This document shows, one piece after another, positions 9,145 through 17,022 of a stretch of DNA of 64,000 nucleotides. Within the stretch, counting starts at the first letter, position 1. Each line of letters begins with the position of its first letter. This stretch comes from Actinocatenispora comari (GTDB lineage: Bacteria > Actinomycetota > Actinomycetes > Mycobacteriales > Micromonosporaceae). The translations under genes and the position numbers were made by a program. The notes below the pieces were generated by a model, which saw nothing but the letters and a program-made list of their open reading frames with translations, was not told where the DNA came from and searched no databases. The stretch lies in contig NZ_BOPO01000008.1 in NCBI RefSeq assembly GCF_017312725.1, positions 1 through 64,000 of the forward strand, given 5' to 3'.

Positions 9145-9827
9145 CCGAGCGCCCGCGCCTCGGTCAGCGAGTAGTGCCCGCGGGTGTTGTCCGAGGCGCC
9201 CCACACCACCCGGAACCCGGGACTCGGCGCGGCCAGGCACGCCTCGAACAGCCGGGCCCCGTCGTCCGGTGACAGCCAGGTCGCGAGGCCACGGACGCCC
9301 GGCGGTTCCGGGAAGCACGAACCGATCCGGATGCACACCACGTCCAGCCCGAACCGGTCGTGGTACAGGCTGCCGAGCGCCTCGACCGCCACCTTGCTCA
9401 CGCCGTAGTAGGTGTCCGGCCGCGGCGGCGCGTTGGCCGGGACACCGCCCGGACCGGCCTCCGCGACCGGCCGCATGCCGACCGCGTGGTTGCTGGACGC
9501 GAGGATCACCCGCGGCACGCCGGCGAGCCGGGCGGCCTCCAGCACCGTACGGGTGCCGTCGACGTTGACCGCGAGGATCTGCTCCCACGGCGCCTCCCGG
9601 CTGATGCCGCCGAGGTGGATCACCGCCGCCGCGCCGCGGCACGCCGCGGTCATCGCCGCCGGGTCGGTCACCGACGCGGTGACGAGCTCGATCCGCTCGC
9701 CCGGACCGGCGGGCGGCTGATCGAGCAGGTCCAGCAGCCGCAACGTCCGACCGGGCCGCGCCAGCCGGGGCCGCATCAGCCGGCCGATGGTACCGGCGGC
9801 GCCGGTGACAAGTACCGTCTCGGTCAC
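9015..9827 (-). CDS. udh: Uronate dehydrogenase (NAD-dependent, SDR family)
   Basis: A 270-residue extended-type short-chain dehydrogenase. It has the NAD-binding motif VLVTGAAGTIG (residues 5-15), AVIHLGGISREAPWEQI, the serine segment ILASSNHAVGM, the catalytic YxxxK as YYGVSK (about 145), and RIGSCFPEPPGVRGLATWLSPDD followed by VVWGASDN. These blocks match what I remember of the Agrobacterium uronate dehydrogenase almost motif for motif. That enzyme oxidises D-galacturonate or D-glucuronate to the aldarolactone. An IclR regulator lies upstream on the same strand and a symporter is divergent from that, which suggests a sugar-acid catabolic locus. The rest of the aldarate pathway is not here. 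Confidence 0.82.
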   Translation of the reverse strand: MTETVLVTGAAGTIGRLMRPRLARPGRTLRLLDLLDQPPAGPGERIELVTASVTDPAAMTAACRGAAAVIHLGGISREAPWEQILAVNVDGTRTVLEAARLAGVPRVILASSNHAVGMRPVAEAGPGGVPANAPPRPDTYYGVSKVAVEALGSLYHDRFGLDVVCIRIGSCFPEPPGVRGLATWLSPDDGARLFEACLAAPSPGFRVVWGASDNTRGHYSLTEARALGYSPRDDAERFAEKILAESAPAPGDALLGGGFTTTPVGEPNPL

Positions 9828-9893
9828 GATCGACGGGTCCTTTCCGTTGCGGGACAGGGGTTCCCCGATCCGGGTTGGCCGGACCGGGCCGGC

Positions 9894-10724
9894 TCAGCGG
9901 ATGCCGGCGCGGCGCAGCTGGGCGCCGAGCTCCTCGGTGATCTCCCGCAGCAGTGCGCAGACCCGCCGTACCGTGGCGTCGGTGGCCTTGCCGACCGGCA
10001 TCGAGCAGCTCAACGCGTCGGTGGCCGGGATCCGGTAGCCGATCGCGACCGCGGCGCACGCCACGCCCGGGGTGCCCTGCTCGGACTCGGTCGCGTACCC
10101 CTGGGCGCGAACGCCGGCGAGCTCGGCGCACAGGGCGTCCCGGCTGGTGACGGTGTGCTCGGTCAGCGCCGGCAGCCGGGCCGGGAGCAGCCGGCCGACC
10201 TCCTCGTCGGTCAGCTCGGCCAGCAACGCCTTGCCCAGCGCGGTGGCGTGCGCCGGCAGCGTCCGGCCGACCCGGGAGATCAGGTGCACCGAGTGCCGGG
10301 ACTCGCGGGTCTCCAGGTACACCACCTCGTCGCCGCTGCGCCGCGCGTAGTGCGTGGTGAACCCGGACCGCTCGCGCAGCCGCTCCAACGCGTCGGTCAC
10401 GTACGGCAGGGCGGGGTCGCGGTCGAGGTACGCGGTGCCGCAGATCAGCGCGCGCACCCCGAGCCGGAACCGGGTGCCGCCCTCGTCGGACTCGATCCAG
10501 CCCAGGTCGTGCAGGGTGCGCAGCAGGCCGTGCAGGCTGGAGCGGGGCACCCCGGTACGGGCGTGCAGGTCCGACAGCGAGGTCCAGGCGCGGTCGGCGG
10601 CGAACGTCTCCAGCAGCTCGATCGCCCGCCGGGCCGACTTCACCCCCGCGCCGGACTCGACCGCGTCACCGTCCGTCCCGCCGCCGGCGCGGGTCGGCGC
10701 CGGGTCCCGTACCTGCCGTGCCAT
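9894..10724 (-). CDS. IclR-family transcriptional regulator
   Basis: A 276-residue IclR-type regulator. The N-terminal winged helix covers about residues 30-90 (SLSDLHARTGVPRSSLHGLLRTLHDLGWIE). The C-terminal effector domain carries VGRTLPAHATALGKALLAELTDEE and a Ser/Cys-lined ligand site near GVACAAVAIG. Such proteins typically repress or activate aromatic- or sugar-acid catabolic genes. The start at 10724 was chosen because AGGAG lies just ahead of it. It is followed 66 nt later by udh on the same strand and is divergent from a sodium symporter gene, so both are likely targets. Confidence 0.9.
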   Translation of the reverse strand: MARQVRDPAPTRAGGGTDGDAVESGAGVKSARRAIELLETFAADRAWTSLSDLHARTGVPRSSLHGLLRTLHDLGWIESDEGGTRFRLGVRALICGTAYLDRDPALPYVTDALERLRERSGFTTHYARRSGDEVVYLETRESRHSVHLISRVGRTLPAHATALGKALLAELTDEEVGRLLPARLPALTEHTVTSRDALCAELAGVRAQGYATESEQGTPGVACAAVAIGYRIPATDALSCSMPVGKATDATVRRVCALLREITEELGAQLRRAGIR

Positions 10725-10772
10725 GGCACTCCTCTCCTGGGCGGCCTGCCCGCAATCGTGCGTACTTGCGCA

Positions 10773-10801
10773 TTGACAGGCACGCTGCCCAACACTAGCT
10801 T
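10773..10801 (+). promoter_or_regulatory. Promoter of the symporter gene (TTGACA-17-TAGCTT)
   Basis: TTGACA at 10773-10778 is followed after exactly 17 nt by TAGCTT at 10796-10801, which fits the actinobacterial TANNNT -10 rule. It points at the symporter start 85 nt downstream. It lies in the divergent gap with the IclR gene, where an IclR operator would be expected. Confidence 0.6.
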
Positions 10802-10885
10802 CTCCGGCAGGATTCTCGTACACGACATCGGTTCACGGTTCAGACGACGTTCAAGTATGTGGACAACCCCGAAGAGGGTGGAATC

Positions 10886-12394
10886 GTGCACGCACTCGAC
10901 TGGACGGTCCTCGCCGGCTACTTCGGCGTCATGGTGCTGATCGGCCTGTGGTCGCACCGGCGCATCGGCAACGTCAGCGACTACTTCACCGCCGGCGGCC
11001 GGATGCCGTGGTGGCTCGCCGGCATCTCGCACCACATGTCCGGCTACAGTGCGGTGCTGTTCGTCGCCTACGCCGCGGTCGCCTACACCGACGGCATCAC
11101 CATCTACTTCTGGGGCTTCGCCACCATCGGGATCGGCGTCGGCATCGGCAGCTGGCTGTTCGCGCCGCGCTGGAACCGGCTGCGCAGCAAGTACAAGGTC
11201 GCCTCGCCGCTGGAGTTCCTCGCCCGGCGGTACAACGTGACCACCCAGCAACTGCTCGCCTGGAGCGGCGCGCTGCTCAAGGTGTTCGACGTGGCGAGCA
11301 AGTGGGCGGCCATCTCGGTGGTGCTCAACGTGTTCGCCGGGGTGCCGCTGACCTGGGGCATCCTGATCACCGGCGCGATCACCCTGGTCTACTGCACCGC
11401 CGGCGGGCTGTGGGCCGACGCGCTCACCGACTTCGGCCAGTTCGTCATCCAGGCCATCGCCGCGATCGTGATGATCGTCGTGGTGCTCGGCAAGCTCGGC
11501 GGCATCTCCGCGATCTGGACCATGTGGGGCCAGCTGCCGGCCGGCCACCTCTCGCCGACGACCTCCAAGTACACCACCGTGTTCCTGCTGGTGTACGTGC
11601 TGGAGAAGACGATCGAGTACAACGGCGGGATGTGGAATCTGGCCCAGCGGTACATGGCGGCCGAGGGTGCGCCGGCCGCCCGCCGCACCGCCCGGCTCTC
11701 CTCGCTGCTCTACCTGCTGTGGCCGATCGTGCTGATGTTCCCGATGTTCGCCTCGCCGCTGCTGGTGCACGTCTCCGACGCGACCACGTCGTACGCGGTG
11801 ATGGCCTCGACGTTCCTGCCGCACGGGCTGATCGGGCTGGTGCTGGCGGGGATGTTCTCGCACACCATGGCGATGGCCTCGTCCGACGCGAACGCCATCT
11901 CGTCGGTGGTCACCCGCGACATGCTGCCGGTGATCACCAGCCGGCTGCGACATCGCGCCCACCGCGGCAGCCTCACCACCGCCCGGGTGGTCACCGTGGT
12001 GTTCGTGGCGCTGAGCATGCTGGTCGCCACCCAGTCGGCCAACCTCGGCGGGGTCCTCGCGATCGTGGTGTCCTGGGTCGCCGCGCTGATGGGGCCGATC
12101 TCGATCCCGCTGCTGCTCGGCATGCTGCCCTGGTTCCGGCACAGCGGGTCGCGCGCCGCGATCGCCTCCTGGGCCTGCGGGCTGGCCGCCTACGTGCTGG
12201 TCTACTACGTGGTTCCGTCCAGCCAGGTGGTCGTGGTCGCCACCCCGATCCTGACCTCGCTGGTGGTCTACGTCGGGCTCGGGCTGCTCGCCTCCGAACG
12301 CAGCCCCGGTACCGACCAGATGCTCGCCGCGGTCGACCACGACGGCGCCGACGAGCCGGCCGAGCCCGCCGCCGCACCGGCCGGCGGCGGCTGA
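10886..12394 (+). CDS. Sodium:solute symporter (SSS family)
   Basis: A 502-residue integral membrane transporter with about 13 hydrophobic helices. Family marks include DYFTAGGRMPWWLAGISHHMSGYSAVLFVAYAA near the N-terminus, the discontinuous first helix of LeuT-fold carriers, and ASSDANAISSVVTRDML in the middle. SSS proteins couple sodium entry to uptake of sugars, organic acids or amino acids. The GTG at 10886 was chosen because GAGGGTGGA sits at SD distance; an earlier in-frame GTG lies at 10859. Context with uronate dehydrogenase and an IclR regulator suggests a uronate or similar sugar acid as substrate, which is inference. Confidence 0.88.
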   Translation: MHALDWTVLAGYFGVMVLIGLWSHRRIGNVSDYFTAGGRMPWWLAGISHHMSGYSAVLFVAYAAVAYTDGITIYFWGFATIGIGVGIGSWLFAPRWNRLRSKYKVASPLEFLARRYNVTTQQLLAWSGALLKVFDVASKWAAISVVLNVFAGVPLTWGILITGAITLVYCTAGGLWADALTDFGQFVIQAIAAIVMIVVVLGKLGGISAIWTMWGQLPAGHLSPTTSKYTTVFLLVYVLEKTIEYNGGMWNLAQRYMAAEGAPAARRTARLSSLLYLLWPIVLMFPMFASPLLVHVSDATTSYAVMASTFLPHGLIGLVLAGMFSHTMAMASSDANAISSVVTRDMLPVITSRLRHRAHRGSLTTARVVTVVFVALSMLVATQSANLGGVLAIVVSWVAALMGPISIPLLLGMLPWFRHSGSRAAIASWACGLAAYVLVYYVVPSSQVVVVATPILTSLVVYVGLGLLASERSPGTDQMLAAVDHDGADEPAEPAAAPAGGG

Positions 12395-12401
12395 CCGGAG
12401 G

Positions 12402-12432
12402 GTGTGCTCCGTCCACCGTGGACGGAGCACAC
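12402..12432. terminator. Perfect 14-bp hairpin between convergent genes
   Basis: Arms 12402-12415 and 12419-12432 pair perfectly around a 3-nt loop, just after the symporter stop and ahead of the end of the convergent methyltransferase gene. There is no T-run, which is common for actinomycete terminators. A 24-nt direct repeat with one mismatch follows at about 12425 and 12449. Confidence 0.65.
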
Positions 12433-12461
12433 CGCGGCTCAGGTACGGAGCGCACCGCGGC

Positions 12462-13223
12462 TCAGGTACGGGTCAGGACGAGTACGGTCGCCTCCGCGGT
12501 CGGCTCGGCGGCATCCGGGTCGGCGTCCACCTCGCGTTGCAGCGACGCGAAGCCGGCCGCGATCTGCTCCTCGGACATGTGCTGGAACACCGACATGGAC
12601 CGGTGCCGCAGCCGCTCCAGCCGCTGCGCCCTGGTCTGGGTGGCCGGATCGCGCAACACCCGCGGCGCGGGGCTCGCGGTGAAACCGGCCGCCTCGAACG
12701 TGCCGGTCTCGGCGGCCAGCGACCGGTACATCCGGGCGTCCAGCTCCAGCCCGCCCGGGAAGTGCCGCAGCCACCAGATGTCCGGCATCCGGTCGCTGAA
12801 CTGGGCCCGCAGCAGCAGCGTGCCACCCGGTCGCAGCACCCGGGCGATCTCGCGCGCGGCGGCGTCCTTGTCCGCCACGTGGTGCCACACCAGGAACAGC
12901 AACCCGTAGTCGAACTCGCCGTCGGCGGCGGGGATCGCGGTGGCCGAACCGGCGACGTACCGGACCAGCGGGTGGGCCGACTCCCGCGCCGCGACGGCCC
13001 GCATCGCGTCCGCCGGTTCGACCCCGGTGACCGGCCCGAACGCGTCGGCGAGCAGCGGGGAGAACCGACCCGTACCGGAGCCGAGGTCCAGCCCGGACAG
13101 CGGTCGGCGGGCGGGCAGGGCGCCGGCGAACAGCGACAGCCAGGCCCGGCCGGCTCCCTCGCCGAGGGCGCGGCTGGCGTGGTAGTCGCGGTGGATGGGT
13201 CCGTCGTAGTCGACGCGCTTCAT
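12462..13223 (-). CDS. Class I SAM-dependent methyltransferase
   Basis: A 253-residue soluble methyltransferase. Motif I is LDLGSGTGRFSPLLADAFGPVTGVEPADAM (about 45-75), then AIPAADGEFDYGLLFLVWHHVADKDAAAREIARVLRPGG, a typical Methyltransf_11 core. The C-terminal 100 residues are not informative about substrate. The ATG at 13223 was chosen; a longer form would begin at 13259 in a weak context. It is a single gene next to the fab operon with a terminator between them, so a lipid role is not implied. Confidence 0.88.
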   Translation of the reverse strand: MKRVDYDGPIHRDYHASRALGEGAGRAWLSLFAGALPARRPLSGLDLGSGTGRFSPLLADAFGPVTGVEPADAMRAVAARESAHPLVRYVAGSATAIPAADGEFDYGLLFLVWHHVADKDAAAREIARVLRPGGTLLLRAQFSDRMPDIWWLRHFPGGLELDARMYRSLAAETGTFEAAGFTASPAPRVLRDPATQTRAQRLERLRHRSMSVFQHMSEEQIAAGFASLQREVDADPDAAEPTAEATVLVLTRT

Positions 13224-13242
13224 CGAGACTCCCGGAGACGGT

Positions 13243-13280
13243 GACGCGGCCCCGTCCATTGTCCCGGACGGGGCCGCGTC
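13243..13280 (-). terminator. Terminator of the fab operon
   Basis: A perfect 15-bp stem (13243-13257 with 13266-13280) and an 8-nt loop lie 14 nt beyond the fabF stop. This is one of the strongest hairpins in the window and would end transcripts coming leftward from fabD-fabH-acpP-fabF before the methyltransferase start. Confidence 0.75.
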
Positions 13281-13293
13281 GCTCGCGTGCGAG

Positions 13294-14529
13294 CTACACG
13301 CGCTGGAAGCAGAGCGCGCAGTTGTGGCCGCCGAAACCGAACGAGTTGTTCAGCGCGGCCGGTACCTCCATCCGCCGGGCGACGTTCGCCGCGACGTCGA
13401 GGGTGAGCTCGTCGTCCGGGTCGTCCAGGTTGATCGTCGGCGGCACGACACCGTCGCGTACCGCGAGGATCGTCGCGATCGACTCGATCGCGCCGGCCGC
13501 ACCGAGCAGGTGACCGGTCATCGACTTGGTCGAGGTGACCACCGGCTGCTCGCCGACCGCCTTGCGGATCGCCGCGATCTCGCCCATGTCGCCGATCGGG
13601 GTCGAGGTGGCGTGCGCGTTGACGTGCGCGATGTCGGACGGGGACAGCCCCGCGTCGGCGATCGCCAGCCGCATCGCCCGGGCCTGCTGGGTGCCCTCCG
13701 GGTCCGGCTGCACGATGTCGTACCCGTCGGAGGTCAGCGCCGCGCCCGCGAGCTTCGCGTACACGGTCGCGCCGCGCGCGGCGGCTCGGTCGGCGCGTTC
13801 CAGGACGACCACGCCGGCGCCCTCCCCGAGCACGAACCCGTCCCGGCCCTTGTCGAACGGGCGGGACGCCCGGGTCGGCTCGTCGTTGCGGGTCGACATG
13901 GCCCGCATCGCCGCGAACCCGGCGATCGGCAGCGGGAACGCCACCGCCTCGGTACCACCGGCGAGCACCACGTCGGCCCGGCCGGAGCGGATGATGTCCA
14001 GCCCCAGCGCGATGGCCTCCGAGGAGGTCGCGCAGGCGCTGGCAGCCGAGTGCACGCCACCGAGCACGCGGAACTCCAGCCCGACGTACGCGGCCGGCCC
14101 GTTCGGCATCAGCATCGGCACCGTGTGCGGGCTGACCAGCCGCGGTCCCCGGGCGAGCAGCCGGTCGTGCTGATCGACCAGGGTGCGGGCGCCGCCGATG
14201 CCGGTACCGACGCTGACCGCGACCCGCTCCCGGTCCGGGTCGTCGGAGTCGAGCCCGGCGTCGAGCCAGGCCTGCCGCGCGGCGACCAGCGCCGCCTGCT
14301 CGGACCGGTCCATCCGCCGGGCCTTGACCCGGTCGATGTGGTTGGTCGGGTCGTCGGCCATCAGCCCGGCAATGCGCACCGGCAGCTCGGCCGCCCAGTC
14401 GGCATCCAGGGTCCGGATACCGGAGCGGCCGGCGACCATGCCCTCCCAGGTGGACGCGACGTCCCCGCCGAGGGGGGTCGTCGCGCCGAGCCCGGTGACT
14501 ACCACTTCCGGAGTGGAGTGGCTCGTCAT
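13294..14529 (-). CDS. fabF: 3-oxoacyl-[acyl-carrier-protein] synthase II
   Basis: A 411-residue KAS II, which extends acyl-ACP with malonyl-ACP in type II fatty acid synthesis. The catalytic triad is visible: nucleophile Cys in SAASACATSSEA (about 168), first His in NAHATSTPIGD (about 308), and Lys plus second His in TSTKSMTGHLLGAAGA (about 338-343). The C-terminal NNSFGFGGHN is also present. Length and motifs are normal. It is the last gene of the fab operon and is separated from acpP by 132 nt that hold a hairpin. Confidence 0.97.
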   Translation of the reverse strand: MTSHSTPEVVVTGLGATTPLGGDVASTWEGMVAGRSGIRTLDADWAAELPVRIAGLMADDPTNHIDRVKARRMDRSEQAALVAARQAWLDAGLDSDDPDRERVAVSVGTGIGGARTLVDQHDRLLARGPRLVSPHTVPMLMPNGPAAYVGLEFRVLGGVHSAASACATSSEAIALGLDIIRSGRADVVLAGGTEAVAFPLPIAGFAAMRAMSTRNDEPTRASRPFDKGRDGFVLGEGAGVVVLERADRAAARGATVYAKLAGAALTSDGYDIVQPDPEGTQQARAMRLAIADAGLSPSDIAHVNAHATSTPIGDMGEIAAIRKAVGEQPVVTSTKSMTGHLLGAAGAIESIATILAVRDGVVPPTINLDDPDDELTLDVAANVARRMEVPAALNNSFGFGGHNCALCFQRV

Positions 14530-14601
14530 CGTGATGTCGCCTCCAGCATTTCGTTCGTCACCGGTCTGCCTGTGCGACCGGTGTACCAGCCGTGGAACGC
14601 G

Positions 14602-14636
14602 GACAGGATGGCGGTCCGGCGGCCGGCCATCCTGTC
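14602..14636 (-). terminator. Possible attenuator hairpin between acpP and fabF
   Basis: An 11-bp perfect inverted repeat (14602-14612 with 14626-14636) lies in the acpP-fabF gap. Its place suggests partial termination or mRNA-end stabilisation, so that more acpP than fabF message is made. This is inferred from position only. Confidence 0.4.
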
Positions 14637-14661
14637 GGTGCGTGTCGGGGCCAACAGCCTC

Positions 14662-14904
14662 TCAGGCCGCGTTCTTCTCGATGTAGGTGACCGCGTCGCC
14701 GACGGTCTTCAGGTTCGGGACCTCGTCGTCGGGGATCTTCACGCCGAACTTCTCCTCGGCGGCGACCACGACCTCCACCATCGACAGCGAGTCGACGTCC
14801 AGCTCCTCGGTGAACGACTTCTCGTCGGCGACGTCGGACTTGTCCACGCCGGCCACCTCTTCCAGAATGTCGGCCAGGCCGGTGCGAATCTCGTCGCGGG
14901 TCAT
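14662..14904 (-). CDS. acpP: Acyl carrier protein
   Basis: An 80-residue acidic carrier protein. The phosphopantetheine attachment serine is in ELDVDSLSMVEVV (Ser at about 39), the usual DSL motif. It carries growing acyl chains as 4'-phosphopantetheine thioesters for FabD, FabH and FabF, whose genes flank it. The start ATG at 14904 follows a GGAAGGAA purine-rich SD. There is a 109-nt gap to fabH upstream. Confidence 0.97.
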   Translation of the reverse strand: MTRDEIRTGLADILEEVAGVDKSDVADEKSFTEELDVDSLSMVEVVVAAEEKFGVKIPDDEVPNLKTVGDAVTYIEKNAA

Positions 14905-15013
14905 GCGGTGTTCCTTCCTTGTCCTGCCGGGTGTCGCGGCGCCTTTCGCCGCACCCGACGTCCCATGGTGCCGTACCCGGGGTGCCGGGTCGGCGACGGC
15001 TGCGAAATGTCGA

Positions 15014-15979
15014 CTACGGGCAGCGCACGACCTGCCCCGCGTAGGTGAGCCCACCGCCGAAGCCGAACAGCAGCACCGGCACGCCGGAGGTGAGCTCGCC
15101 GCGCTCGATCAGCTTCGACAGCGCCATCGGTACCGACGCGGCCGAGGTGTTGCCCGACTCGACGATGTCGCGGGCGACCACCGCGTTGGTGGCGCCGAGC
15201 TTCTTCGCGAGCGGCTCGATGATCCGCAGGTTCGCCTGGTGCGCAACGAATCCACCCAGCTCGGACGGCTCCACGCCGGCCCGGCGGCAGGTCTCCGCGA
15301 TGAGCTTGGGCAGTTCGGTCTGGGTCCAGCGGAACACCGTCGGCCCGTCCTGCTTGATGTACCCGCGGCGCCCCTCGATGGTCAGCACCGAGCCCTTGCT
15401 CGGGTCCGAACCCCACAGCACCGGGCCGACGCCGGGCTCCTCGTCGTCGCCCACCGCCTCGACCACCGCGGCGCCGGCGGCGTCGCCGAACAGGATGCAC
15501 GAGGTGCGGTCGGTGTAGTCGGTGACGTCGGTGAGCTTCTCCGCGCCGATCACCAGCGCCCGCCGGGCGGCACCGGCCCGGATCGCGTGGTCGGCGGTGG
15601 CGAGCGCGTACTCGAAGCCGGAGCAGCCGGTGTTGAGGTCGAACGCCGCCGGCGCGGTGATGCCGAGGTTGTTCGCCACCCGGCAGGCCACGTTCGGGCA
15701 CCGGTCGATCGACGAGCAGGTGGCCACGATGACCTGGTCGATGTCGTACGGGGTGAGGCCGGCGTTGGCGAGCGCCTTCCCGGCGGCGGCGGTGGCCATG
15801 TCGGCGACCGTCTCGCTCTCCGCGACCCGACGCTCCTTGATGCCCACCCGCGAGGTGATCCACTCGTCGGTGGTGTCCACGATGTGGGTCAGGTCCTCGT
15901 TGGTGAGCACCTTCGCCGGCTGGTAATGGCCCATCGCGACGATCTTGGTGCCGCGTGCGGGTCCTGCGGGGGTGGTCAT
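15014..15979 (-). CDS. fabH: 3-oxoacyl-[acyl-carrier-protein] synthase III
   Basis: A 321-residue KAS III, the initiating condensing enzyme that joins a short acyl-CoA with malonyl-ACP. The active-site Cys lies in DLNTGCSGFEYALATAD (about 121), the His in GGFVAHQANLRIIE (about 250) and the Asn in SGNTSAASVPMAL (about 280). The family start GTKIVAMGHYQPAKVLTNEDL is present. The ATG overlaps the fabD stop by 4 nt (ATGA), so the two are translationally coupled. In actinomycetes this enzyme usually sets the choice of branched starter units. Confidence 0.97.
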   Translation of the reverse strand: MTTPAGPARGTKIVAMGHYQPAKVLTNEDLTHIVDTTDEWITSRVGIKERRVAESETVADMATAAAGKALANAGLTPYDIDQVIVATCSSIDRCPNVACRVANNLGITAPAAFDLNTGCSGFEYALATADHAIRAGAARRALVIGAEKLTDVTDYTDRTSCILFGDAAGAAVVEAVGDDEEPGVGPVLWGSDPSKGSVLTIEGRRGYIKQDGPTVFRWTQTELPKLIAETCRRAGVEPSELGGFVAHQANLRIIEPLAKKLGATNAVVARDIVESGNTSAASVPMALSKLIERGELTSGVPVLLFGFGGGLTYAGQVVRCP

Positions 15980-16929
15980 GCGTTGTCTCCCGTCTCGGCG
16001 AAGCGGGCCGGCTCGCCGTGCCGTGCGATCAGGTCCCGAGCGGCGGGCAGGTCGTCCGGGGTGTTGAGCGTGACGATCTCGGGCGCGCCGCGGCTCTTCA
16101 GCTCGCGCTTGACCAGGCCGGACAGCGTGCCGGCCGGCGGCAGCTCGAGGACCGCGGTGACGCCCAGGTCGGCCAGCGTCGCGAGGCACCGGTCCCACCG
16201 CACCGAGCTGGTGACCTGGCGGACCAGCCGGCGGACCAGCTCGGTGCCGGAGCCGACCGCGGTGCCGTCGGCGTTGGACAGCAGCAGCCGCCGCGGGTCG
16301 CGCACGGTGATGCCGCCGGCGAGCCGCTGCAGCGCCTCCTCGGCCGGCGCCATGTACGGGGTGTGGAACGCGCCGGCCACCGCGAGCGGCCGCACCCGGG
16401 TACCGGCCGGCGGCTCGGCGGCGAACTTCTCCAGCGCGGGCAGCGACCCGGCGGCGACGATCTGGCCGGCGCCGTTGCGGTTGGCCGGGGTCAGGCCGGC
16501 GGCCTCGATCGCGGCGGCCACCTCGTCCGGGTCGCCACCGAGTACGGCGCTCATCCCGGTCGGCTCGATCGCGCAGGCGGCGGCCATCTCCCGGCCGCGT
16601 ACGCCGGCGAACAGCATCGCCGACTCGGCGCTCAGCGCGCCGGCGACCGCTGCGGCGGTCAGCTCACCGATGGAGTGGCCGGCGACGACCGAGACGTCGT
16701 CCAGCGGCAACTGCTCGGCCGCGACCAACCCGGCCGCGACCAGCAGCGGCTGGGTGCGCGCGGTGTCCTTGATCTCGTCGGCGTCGGCTGCGGTACCCAG
16801 GTGCACCAGATCGGCGCCGGCGGCGGTGGACAGCCAGCGCAGCCGGGCCTCGACGCCGTCCACGTCGAGCCACGGTGCCAGGAATCCGGGCTTTTGCGAC
16901 CCCTGTCCGGGGGCGAGTATCGCGAGCAC
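15976..16929 (-). CDS. fabD: Malonyl-CoA:ACP transacylase
   Basis: A 317-residue acyltransferase that loads malonate onto ACP. It begins LAILAPGQGSQKPGFL, has the nucleophile Ser in VVAGHSIGELTAAAVAGAL (GHSIGE, about 92), and the catalytic His in AVAGAFHTPYMAPA (about 200). The GTG at 16929 matches the family start; longer in-frame starts give an unlikely Arg-rich leader. It is the first gene of the fab operon. The fasR gene ends 93 nt upstream and a promoter or FasR site is expected in that gap. Confidence 0.95.
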   Translation of the reverse strand: MLAILAPGQGSQKPGFLAPWLDVDGVEARLRWLSTAAGADLVHLGTAADADEIKDTARTQPLLVAAGLVAAEQLPLDDVSVVAGHSIGELTAAAVAGALSAESAMLFAGVRGREMAAACAIEPTGMSAVLGGDPDEVAAAIEAAGLTPANRNGAGQIVAAGSLPALEKFAAEPPAGTRVRPLAVAGAFHTPYMAPAEEALQRLAGGITVRDPRRLLLSNADGTAVGSGTELVRRLVRQVTSSVRWDRCLATLADLGVTAVLELPPAGTLSGLVKRELKSRGAPEIVTLNTPDDLPAARDLIARHGEPARFAETGDNA

Positions 16930-17022
16930 GCGTTGACTCTGACCGATCCGGCGCCCGTCGCGACCGGTTCTGATCAACCAAACCCGACCACGGACGTTGT
17001 GGAGAGTCGACAAAACGAGCGT

